This document shows positions 52,843-59,105 of a stretch of DNA of 59,105 nt, piece after piece. The notes beneath the pieces were generated by a model that was not told where the DNA came from, ran no database searches, and saw only the letters and a list, made by a program, of their open reading frames with translations. Numbering within the stretch: the stretch's first letter is position 1; the number at the start of each line of letters is the position of its first letter. The DNA is from Marinibaculum pumilum (GTDB lineage Bacteria > Pseudomonadota > Alphaproteobacteria > Ferrovibrionales > Ferrovibrionaceae), in NCBI RefSeq assembly GCF_042646425.1, contig NZ_JBHRTR010000032.1, positions 1 to 59,105 of the forward strand, written 5' to 3'. Position numbers and translations under genes: made by a program.

Positions 52843-54024
52843 TTACGCCGGCGCGCCGGCCTTCCTGGCCGTCGGCCAGTCCTCGGCCCGTTTCAGTCCT
52901 TCGTCGTCGCCGCGCGCATCGCTGCGATTGGCGCCGCGCCAGTTGGTGCCGTCCTCGATCGCGCGGTGCAGCTTGGCCTGTGTCACGGTGGCGCCGCCGA
53001 AATCCGCGTCCGTCAGGTCGGCATGCATGAAGATCGCGTAGGACAGGGCGGCATTGCGCAGCGATGCCGCGACCAGCTGCGCCTTGGTGAAGACCGCATG
53101 GGGAAGTTCCGCGCCATGCAGGTCCGCCTGCGCCAGGTTCGCGGCCGCGAAGCTGCCGTTGGGAATGCGGCAATCGACCAGTCGCGCACCGGTCAGGTTG
53201 GCGGCATTGAACAGGCCGTTCTGGATCTGCGCGCCGCTGAAGTCGGTATGGTTGAGGTCCGATTCCTGGAAATTGCAGTTCTTCAGCACCGCATTCCGGA
53301 ACGTCGTCCGCGGCATCTTCGCCTTGATGAACTGCGTCATCGTGAAGTCGTGGCCGTCGAAGTTCCGGTCCGGCAGCACGGCATCGACGATGTTGCAGCG
53401 GTTCAGCTTCACACCCTGGAGCGCCGCTGCCGTCAGGTCGGCCTTCACCAGCAGGCATTGCAGCAGCTCCGCCCCGGTCAGGTCGATGCGGCGCGTATCG
53501 GACTTCATGATCGCGCAACGCTCCAGGCGGCAGCCCGACAGGCGGGTCTCCACCAGCAGGCTGTTGACGATGGCGCAGCGCTTCAGGACCCGCGGGAACC
53601 GGGTGCCGCCGAAATCCATCCGATCGAAGATGGCGCCGTCCATGAAGACGTCGCCCAGGTCGGCCTGGCGGATGGTGCAGTTCTGCACATTGGCACTGGG
53701 CAGGCGCGCCTTGCCGAACCGGGTGCCGGTGAAGTCGGGGGTATTGAAGATCGACGAGGTTGCGTCGGCGCCGTCCAGCTTCGCGCCCGCGAAGGAACAG
53801 GTGTTGAAGATCGAGGAGGCGATGCTGGCGCCGCGCAGGTCGGCGCCCGCAAAGCTGCATTCCTCCCACATCGCGTGGCTCAGATCGAGGCCGCGCAGAT
53901 CCTCTCCCGCAACGTCGATGCGGTACATCATCTGCGTGCCCTTGTGCTCGGCGACGAGTTCCTCCCGGCTCATCTTCGCCGGTTTGGACACCGCGTCGGC
54001 GATCTGACGCCGCATGCTGGTCAT
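52843..54024 (-). CDS. Pentapeptide-repeat protein
   Basis: 393 residues. After a ~45-residue N-terminus the whole protein follows the A(D/N)Lxx pentapeptide pattern (GADLRGASIASSIFNTCSFA, TDFSGAQIQNGLFNAANLTG), predicting a right-handed quadrilateral beta-helix of about 300 residues; the last ~35 residues are charged and irregular. No enzymatic domain. It lies between DUF3540 (33 nt) and DUF4150 copy B (94 nt) on one strand, so a role as a cargo carrier or DNA-mimic effector is possible; neither is proven. Confidence 0.9.
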   Translation of the reverse strand: MTSMRRQIADAVSKPAKMSREELVAEHKGTQMMYRIDVAGEDLRGLDLSHAMWEECSFAGADLRGASIASSIFNTCSFAGAKLDGADATSSIFNTPDFTGTRFGKARLPSANVQNCTIRQADLGDVFMDGAIFDRMDFGGTRFPRVLKRCAIVNSLLVETRLSGCRLERCAIMKSDTRRIDLTGAELLQCLLVKADLTAAALQGVKLNRCNIVDAVLPDRNFDGHDFTMTQFIKAKMPRTTFRNAVLKNCNFQESDLNHTDFSGAQIQNGLFNAANLTGARLVDCRIPNGSFAAANLAQADLHGAELPHAVFTKAQLVAASLRNAALSYAIFMHADLTDADFGGATVTQAKLHRAIEDGTNWRGANRSDARGDDEGLKRAEDWPTARKAGAPA

Positions 54025-54118
54025 GGCCGTTCCGTCATGGTTTCCGCCCCGCCGGACGTCCGCATCATAGCGCCGCCGGGATGCGAAGGGGCGCGCTGTT
54101 CGCGTTCGGCGTCAATCT

Positions 54119-54508
54119 TCACGCCAGTGTCATGGAGACGACCTGGCTGGGCACCAGTTTCGCGCCGATCGCGTTGGTGCCGTTGTGCATCGTCATCGAC
54201 GTCATCTTGTCGATCGGCTGGCCGTTGGCGAACACCGTGAAGGACGGGACCAGGGTCGTCTCCGGGCCGGATTCCAGGCCGGAGGCGACGCCGAGATTGA
54301 CGCCGGCCTCATCGCCTTCGGTCATCGGGGTGATACCGGAGACCGTGTGCGCCGGGCCGCAGCCGTAGAACACGTTGACGACCATCGGCACGTTGGTCGG
54401 CTCCATGCCGAGGTTCGGATAGGGGATCGGGGTCGGGGCGGGCACCGGGGTCAGGCAGACATCCGGAAAGCCGAAGCTCATGCCGGCCATGGACGTATTG
54501 TTGAACAT
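54119..54508 (-). CDS. DUF4150 PAAR-like tip protein, copy B
   Basis: 129 residues, MFNNTSMAGMSFGFPDVCLT at the start and VFANGQPIDKMTSMTM near the end. Most differences from copy A lie in the middle (VNVPM...DEAGVNLGVASG). It comes 158 nt after the DUF2169-pentapeptide fusion gene on the same strand. In Agrobacterium a DUF2169 adaptor works with a PAAR-type tip and a toxin, a precedent for this pairing. Confidence 0.9.
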   Translation of the reverse strand: MFNNTSMAGMSFGFPDVCLTPVPAPTPIPYPNLGMEPTNVPMVVNVFYGCGPAHTVSGITPMTEGDEAGVNLGVASGLESGPETTLVPSFTVFANGQPIDKMTSMTMHNGTNAIGAKLVPSQVVSMTLA

Positions 54509-54666
54509 CGTACTCCGTTCCCTTCATGCACGGCGCGCCGCGCCGGTTCCCTGGCATGGCGCGCGGCGGAGGCCTCTGTCAGACAGATGCCGTCCGATCT
54601 TGGCAAAACCGTGCCGGTGCCGCTACAGGCGGTGCCGCCCTTAGGGCCATTCGGGCGGCCATCCGG

Positions 54667-57393
54667 TCATGGCATGTTCAGCCCGGCAAGCCGCGACTTC
54701 TCGACATGCGCATTGGCCAGGTTGGGGCGGTCGAACTGCGTTTTCAGGAAGTTCGCCCCGTACAGGTTCGCCGCCTCCAGGTTGGTGCGCACCAGGCGCG
54801 CCTTCATGAAATTGGCCTGCATCGCGTCGACACCTTCCATCACCGCATCGGTGAGGTCGGCGCGCATCAGGATGGCGCCGCGCAGGAAGCTGCCGGAGAG
54901 GTCGGCACCGGTCAGGTCGGACTGCCAGAAATTGGCCTGTTCCATGTGCGCGTCGCGGATCTGCGCGCCGGTCAGGGAGGCGAAGCTCAGATTGCAGGAC
55001 GGCATTGTGCAGCCGGAGAAATCCGCCCCGTCCATCACCGTCTTGCCCCCAACCGCCATGTTGGTCAGCTTGGCCCCCTGGAAGCGGATGCCGGGAGCCT
55101 CGCAGTTGATCAGCTTCAGCGCCGGGCCCGTCAGGCCGCGCATGTCCGCCTGGTCCAGGATGCAGAACAGGAAGGCGGTATTGCCCACCTTGGCGCCCCG
55201 GAAGCTGCAGCCACGCAGTTCGCAGCGGTTGAACGACACCTTGCTCAGGTCGGCGCCGGCGAAGCTCACACCGGTCAGCTTCACGCCGTGGAACTTGGTG
55301 CCCGTCAGGTTGGCGCCGGCGAAGGAGGTGTTGCGCGCCTCGCAATCGGCGAAGGTCAGGCCGCTCAGGTCGGCCTTCGCGAAGATGGTGCGGACCAGCC
55401 GGGCATTGTTCAGGTTGGCGCCCTTCAGCATGGCACCGCTGAAATTGGCGCGGGTCAGGTCGGCATGGGCCAGCCCGGCATCGCCCAGCTTCGCGCCGAT
55501 CAGCGAGGCGCCGACGAAACGGGCGCCTGTCAGGGTCGCCGCGCTCAGGTCGATGCCGTCCATCTTGCGGCCGCTGAAATCCATGCCGGGCAGGGCGGTG
55601 TCGGCCGGCGGCCGCTTTGCGGCCAACGCGCCGGCCAGGGCTTTCGCCTTGACCATCTGCTTGCTGGCCGCCATCGCCTCCGGCGGCGGCATCAGGTGCG
55701 CGCTCTCGCGTTCCAGCTGGGCCTGGCGGGTCGAGGCATCCTTCAGGGCGGCCGCATACTGTCCCTCCAGGTCCTTCGGCAGGGCGGCGTCCAGCTTCGC
55801 CTTCACCGTCGGGTCCAGGCCTTCCTTCGCGCGTTCGGCGATCGACCGCAGCTTCGCGGCCAGGACGTCGGGCTCCGCACCGGCCTCGGCGCGGCCCTGG
55901 GCCACCACCGTGTCGTAGTCGTAGCCCAGTTCCTCGGCCAGCGACCGGGCCTGGCTCTCCGCCTCTGCATACTTGCCGCGGCCCAGTGCCTCCATCTTGT
56001 CGGAGATCACCTGCATCTGGGCGCGGAACGCCTCCGCCTCGGCCTGGTTCTTCGGCCGCATGTCCTTGACCTTGTCGATCTCGGCCAGGATCTCCTTCAC
56101 CTCCGGCGGATCGCTCTTGTCGGCGCTGGCTGCCACGGATTTCGGCAGGGCGGCCAGGCCCACCGCCGCCATCGCCGCCGCCTGCTTGCCCTTCACCTTG
56201 CCGATCAGGGCGGTGAGGCGCGGCGGCATGGCGCCCTGCTCGCGCACCGCCAGCGGCTTCACCGTCTCGGCCGCTTCCAGGGTGGGCTCGCGCCAGCCGA
56301 TCGGGCAGACATCCTCCGTTTCCAGCAGCACCTGCGGGTTCGGGATCAGCTTCACCCGCTTCCGCAGCGCCTCCTGCCAGTGGTCCAGCGGCCGGGCTGG
56401 GTCCTCCTGCCACTCGAAGCCGGCCAGCAGGTAGGTCAGGTCCAGACCGTCGATCTCCCGCAGCGCTACCTTGCCGTGATGCGCAATGATCGCGCGCTCC
56501 AGTTCCGGGAACAGGAACAGGGTGTCCGGCTGCAGCGGCACCTCCAGGAAGTCGACCGGGGAATCTTCCGCCAGATCGCCGCGCTTCTGCTCCACGAAGC
56601 AGCGCGCGCGCAGGCCGGGCAGGGCACCCTGCAGGCGCGGCCGCTGCGCATGCATATGCTCGACGCGGAAGCCCTCCCGTCCCTGGAAATATCCCGGCAT
56701 GACCTGGTCGGGGGGCGCGGTCAGGAAGAACTCGGGACGGATATCGCGGGGATAGCCGGGCTCGTGATGTTTCGCCCAATAGGCGTCGTAGGTGCCGGCC
56801 AGCTTGCGGCGGGCGGGCAGGGTGATCGGGCGGGGACCCATCGCCGCCGGCCGGATCTCCTGGTCCGGCAGCCGCATCGGGTCGTCGGGATATTCCAGGT
56901 TCGGCAGCGGGAAGCGCGACTGGCTGCCATTGCTGCGCGGCCAGTGCCCGATGCCGTCGGGATTGCCGTCATAGTCCTTGCCGCCATAGGCCCGGCCCCA
57001 GTCCAGCGGCATGCGCTCGAAGGGGAGGGGGGCGGAAGCCTGCAGGCGGCCGAGCGCGGGGCGTATCCATTCCCGGTTGCCGGTCACGGTCAGCCGCTTG
57101 TCGATCGCCTTGTCGACCGTCAGCCGCACCTCGCCGCGCTGGATGCGCTGTCCGGCGGGCGCGACGCAGGCACCATGGACCAGCACCTCGGCGCGGGGCT
57201 TGGGGTCGCACGGATCGAGGATCTGGTCGCCGAGGACCGGCATGATCTCCGCCCACATGTCCTGCTCCAGCCCGATGCGGCGCGGCTCGTCAAAGGGGAA
57301 ATAGTGTAGCAGGGCCACCGCCAAGTGCGGTTGGCCGGCATGCAGGACGATGCGGCTGAGGAAGCCGGTGCGGATCGGTTTGAATAACTTCAT
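54667..57393 (-). CDS. DUF2169-pentapeptide-repeat fusion, T6SS adaptor type
   Basis: 908 residues. Residues ~1-330 are DUF2169 (MPLDWGRAYGGKDYDGNPDG, LPNLEYPDDPMRLPD, RRKLAGTYDAYWAKHH, FLFPELERAI). Residues ~390-600 are helical and charged (EVKEILAEIDKVKDMRPKN, MEALGRGKYAEAESQARSLA). From ~603 to the end it is a pentapeptide-repeat beta-helix (GATLTGARF-type units). DUF2169 proteins act as adaptors that load effectors on VgrG in Agrobacterium. The fusion of an adaptor and a long beta-helix in one chain is notable. It starts 15 nt after the 138-residue ORFan. Confidence 0.9.
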   Translation of the reverse strand: MKLFKPIRTGFLSRIVLHAGQPHLAVALLHYFPFDEPRRIGLEQDMWAEIMPVLGDQILDPCDPKPRAEVLVHGACVAPAGQRIQRGEVRLTVDKAIDKRLTVTGNREWIRPALGRLQASAPLPFERMPLDWGRAYGGKDYDGNPDGIGHWPRSNGSQSRFPLPNLEYPDDPMRLPDQEIRPAAMGPRPITLPARRKLAGTYDAYWAKHHEPGYPRDIRPEFFLTAPPDQVMPGYFQGREGFRVEHMHAQRPRLQGALPGLRARCFVEQKRGDLAEDSPVDFLEVPLQPDTLFLFPELERAIIAHHGKVALREIDGLDLTYLLAGFEWQEDPARPLDHWQEALRKRVKLIPNPQVLLETEDVCPIGWREPTLEAAETVKPLAVREQGAMPPRLTALIGKVKGKQAAAMAAVGLAALPKSVAASADKSDPPEVKEILAEIDKVKDMRPKNQAEAEAFRAQMQVISDKMEALGRGKYAEAESQARSLAEELGYDYDTVVAQGRAEAGAEPDVLAAKLRSIAERAKEGLDPTVKAKLDAALPKDLEGQYAAALKDASTRQAQLERESAHLMPPPEAMAASKQMVKAKALAGALAAKRPPADTALPGMDFSGRKMDGIDLSAATLTGARFVGASLIGAKLGDAGLAHADLTRANFSGAMLKGANLNNARLVRTIFAKADLSGLTFADCEARNTSFAGANLTGTKFHGVKLTGVSFAGADLSKVSFNRCELRGCSFRGAKVGNTAFLFCILDQADMRGLTGPALKLINCEAPGIRFQGAKLTNMAVGGKTVMDGADFSGCTMPSCNLSFASLTGAQIRDAHMEQANFWQSDLTGADLSGSFLRGAILMRADLTDAVMEGVDAMQANFMKARLVRTNLEAANLYGANFLKTQFDRPNLANAHVEKSRLAGLNMP

Positions 57394-57408
57394 CCCTGCA
57401 GCCTGCGC

Positions 57409-57825
57409 CTAGACGGTCGCCTGCAGGGAGCGCGAATTGATCCATGCCGCACCGATATCCGCCCGGACCGCCGCAACGGCGGCGTCGCTGATCGTCTGCC
57501 GGTCGGCCAGAAGGCTGATCGGTATGTCGACCAGCTTGGCCCCGGTCACGGTGGTTGTGTTGTCCTTGCCGTAGGTGGAGATGCCGACATTGATCGTGGT
57601 CAGTTCCAGCGCCAGGCAGGCCTTCGTCTTGTAGGACATGCCGACATTCAGGGCGGAACTGACCAGATAGCAGCCCTTCGTCTGGGAGATCGTTTTCAGA
57701 AGCGAATAGACGCTGAACATCGCCGTGCAGGAACAGACGAACTGGTAGCCGTAGTACTTCGACGTCGTCTCCTCCACCGCGATGAAGTGATAGTCCTTGT
57801 TCGTCTGCTTGGTCCATCCGGCCAT
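57409..57825 (-). CDS. 138-aa ORFan in T6SS tip module
   Basis: 138 residues: MAGWTKQTNKDYHFIAVEET at the start, then a Cys/Tyr-rich part (FVCSCTAMFSVYSLLKTISQ), a beta-type stretch (YKTKACLALELTTINVGIST), and a C-terminal helix (DAAVAAVRADIGAAWINSRS). Four Cys at about 30, 32, 52 and 70 are clustered. Thr, Tyr, Ser and Lys are far more frequent than in neighbours, which suggests a separate origin. I recognise no family. Tight spacing to the adaptor (15 nt) and GT9 (14 nt) genes makes it a candidate cargo, immunity or spike protein. Confidence 0.65.
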   Translation of the reverse strand: MAGWTKQTNKDYHFIAVEETTSKYYGYQFVCSCTAMFSVYSLLKTISQTKGCYLVSSALNVGMSYKTKACLALELTTINVGISTYGKDNTTTVTGAKLVDIPISLLADRQTISDAAVAAVRADIGAAWINSRSLQATV

Positions 57826-57839
57826 GACGTCACATCCTT

Positions 57840-58814
57840 CTAGGCCACAGCCCGCGCGGACTGTGCCGGCGGCAGGTGGAGGGTTTCGGCGAGCCGCTGC
57901 CGCGCGGCATCGAGCACATCATCCGGTGTCAGAGCCGCCAGGGCCAGACAGCCTTTCTCCCGGCAGGGCGCACCGTAGCCGATCGCCTCGGAGAAATGGC
58001 AGGGCGCGCAGGGCGGGGCCTCCGGGCCGGCGGCCGTCAGCGGCCTGACCTCCGGCATGTGGCTGAAGACGACCCGGCCGTCGGTCGGCCCGCAGAGCGC
58101 CAGGGTGGGGGTGCCGATGGTGCCCGCCAGATGGGCCGGGCCGGTGTCGTTGGTGATCACCAGGTCCGCCTGGGCGATCATGGACGCCACCTGGTCGACC
58201 GGATATCCGAACCAGAACCGGCAGCCGATTCCGACGAGGGATGCGCGCTTGGCACCCATCGCGGCGACCGCCCAGCCATCCGCCTTCAGCCGTGCGGCGA
58301 TCTCGACGAATTGCGCCTTCGGCCAGCGTCGGATGCGCTTGGCGCTATCCGGGAAGAGCAGGACCCGCGGCGCCAGCGCGGGTGCCTGCAGCATGTCCCA
58401 CTGCGCGCTGGCCCAGGCCCTGTCCGACAGGTCCTCGCAATGGCGCGGCCGGACCGGTGCCAGCGGGCCACCATCGGAGCCGGTCAGGCCAAGCGCTTCC
58501 GCCCAGAGGGCGAAGCGGGTCTTTGGCAGTGCGCCACACTCCAGGGCCTGCTGCACGGCACGATATTCGTAGCGCAGCCCGAGGGCCTCGTCCTGGGTCG
58601 CGCTGGGGCCCTCGCGTACGGTCACCGATGCGGCCGGAATGCCCAGAAGGCGCGGCAATCCGCTCCACCGTCGCGGATTGACCTGGAGCGCCCGGCCGCA
58701 GGCGCCGGCGCTCTCGATCAGCCAGCAGGCCAGCACGACATCCCCCATGCCGTTCTGCTGGATGTCCAGAAGCGGCGGCAGGGTGTCCCGGTTCGGGCAG
58801 GCGGATTGGTCCAT
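57840..58814 (-). CDS. Glycosyltransferase family 9 (heptosyltransferase-like)
   Basis: 324 residues. The N-terminal LLDIQQNGMGDVVLACWLIE is the acceptor-side glycine loop of GT9, PRVLLFPDSAKRIRRWP begins the second domain, and ADLVITNDTGPAHLAGTIGT with LALCGPTDGRVVF is the nucleotide-sugar site. The C-terminal part has five Cys (PPCAPC, GYGAPCREKGCLALA), as in ADP-heptose transferases with a CxxC metal knuckle. In the family these add heptose to LPS core or to proteins. It sits inside the tip module, not an LPS locus, and the TPR-GT9 protein is across the convergent boundary. Confidence 0.88.
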   Translation of the reverse strand: MDQSACPNRDTLPPLLDIQQNGMGDVVLACWLIESAGACGRALQVNPRRWSGLPRLLGIPAASVTVREGPSATQDEALGLRYEYRAVQQALECGALPKTRFALWAEALGLTGSDGGPLAPVRPRHCEDLSDRAWASAQWDMLQAPALAPRVLLFPDSAKRIRRWPKAQFVEIAARLKADGWAVAAMGAKRASLVGIGCRFWFGYPVDQVASMIAQADLVITNDTGPAHLAGTIGTPTLALCGPTDGRVVFSHMPEVRPLTAAGPEAPPCAPCHFSEAIGYGAPCREKGCLALAALTPDDVLDAARQRLAETLHLPPAQSARAVA

Positions 58815-58825
58815 TGTCCAGCTCC

Positions 58826-59105
58826 TCAGGTGCTGCCGGCCTTGTCGGCAGCATCGGACACCTGGCTGCTGCCGATCCGTGAACCGCCTTCACCAGCCGC
58901 GGTGCCGCCGCCGGTTCCGGCCGTGCTTTTTGCGCCGGACTTGAAGGCATCCTTGACGCCCTGCTTGGCCTGGTCGCCTGCCGAGGGGCCGCTGCCCGAC
59001 GCATTGGCATTGCCACTGCCGCTCTCGTCGCCGGAGCCGCTTTCCTCCTCGTCTCCGCCGCTCTCTTCCTCGTCGCCGGAGCCGCTTTCCTCCTCGTCTC
59101 CGCCA
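58826..59105 (-). CDS. Acidic repeat protein, 3' end only
   Basis: 92 C-terminal residues are visible, read from the window edge to TGA at 58826-58828. They begin with GGDEEESGSGDEEES repeats, then GNANASGSGPSAGDQAKQGV and a Gly/Ser/Thr-rich end. The repeats are strongly acidic; no fold is expected from this part. The N-terminus lies outside the window, so the function cannot be called. The gene ends 11 nt before the GT9 start and is probably in the same transcript. Confidence 0.7.
   Translation of the reverse strand, partial: GGDEEESGSGDEEESGGDEEESGSGDESGSGNANASGSGPSAGDQAKQGVKDAFKSGAKSTAGTGGGTAAGEGGSRIGSSQVSDAADKAGST
59026..59104 (-). repeat. 45-nt direct repeat coding an acidic motif
   Basis: A 34-nt block at 59026-59059 recurs at 59071-59104, a period of 45 nt that encodes 15 residues of the GGDEEESGSGDEEES type. 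More units may follow beyond the window. Confidence 0.8.

Overview
The window is GC-rich (about 70% by eye), with long overlapping antisense ORFs and GCC/CTG/GGC codon bias. The gene families (Liv-type ABC transporter, PxpABC/HyuAB, a complete type VI secretion system, TPR plus GT9-like proteins) suggest an alphaproteobacterium, probably of the Rhodospirillales/Azospirillaceae type. That placement is inferred from gene content and style, not from a marker gene. No rRNA, tRNA, CRISPR array, transposase or phage integrase was recognised.

Left part (371-15116): a minus-strand block encodes a five-gene enzyme set: PxpA (LamB/YcsF), a biotin carboxylase, PxpB- and PxpC-like proteins, and a 72-residue biotin carrier. 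Upstream on the same strand lie four paralogous periplasmic substrate-binding proteins of the LivK family and one GFA-domain gene. The 3' ends of two binding-protein genes are lost in runs of N that begin next to strong GC hairpin terminators. Divergently, livG-livF-livH-livM encode the matching ABC transporter core and end at a clear intrinsic terminator. One transporter with several binding proteins appears to feed a cyclic-amide or urea-like substrate to a split biotin-dependent carboxylase/5-oxoprolinase.

Middle (15117-23121): a small lysozyme-like gene with an AT-rich operator upstream, a polytopic membrane protein, a HyuB/HyuA pair (second 5-oxoproline/hydantoin-type enzyme), a 2-oxoglutarate/Fe(II) dioxygenase of the isopenicillin N synthase family, and an EamA transporter.

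Right part (23122-59105): a type VI secretion locus. Four envelope-linked accessory genes come first: two plus-strand TM proteins (one a 997-residue Ala/Pro-rich protein) and two minus-strand ones (a TM/coiled-coil protein and a SPOR-domain protein). The plus-strand core follows in the order tssJ-like, tssK, tssL, tssM, tssA, tssB, tssC, hcp, tssE, tssF, tssG, tssH(clpV), vgrG, then a 70-residue ORFan and a TPR-glycosyltransferase-like protein. Convergent to it on the minus strand is a cargo/tip module: two DUF4150 (PAAR-like) proteins, a DUF3540 protein, a pentapeptide-repeat protein, a DUF2169-pentapeptide fusion, a 138-residue ORFan, a GT9 glycosyltransferase, and the 3' end of an acidic repeat protein cut by the window edge.

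The most interesting items are the tip/cargo module with no recognisable toxin, the unusual T6SS envelope set (SPOR protein, TssL without a peptidoglycan-binding domain, TssM with a long GQGGY-type tail), the split carboxylase with four binding proteins, and an identical 16-bp palindrome present both in the liv intergenic region and, through rare codons, inside a binding-protein gene.
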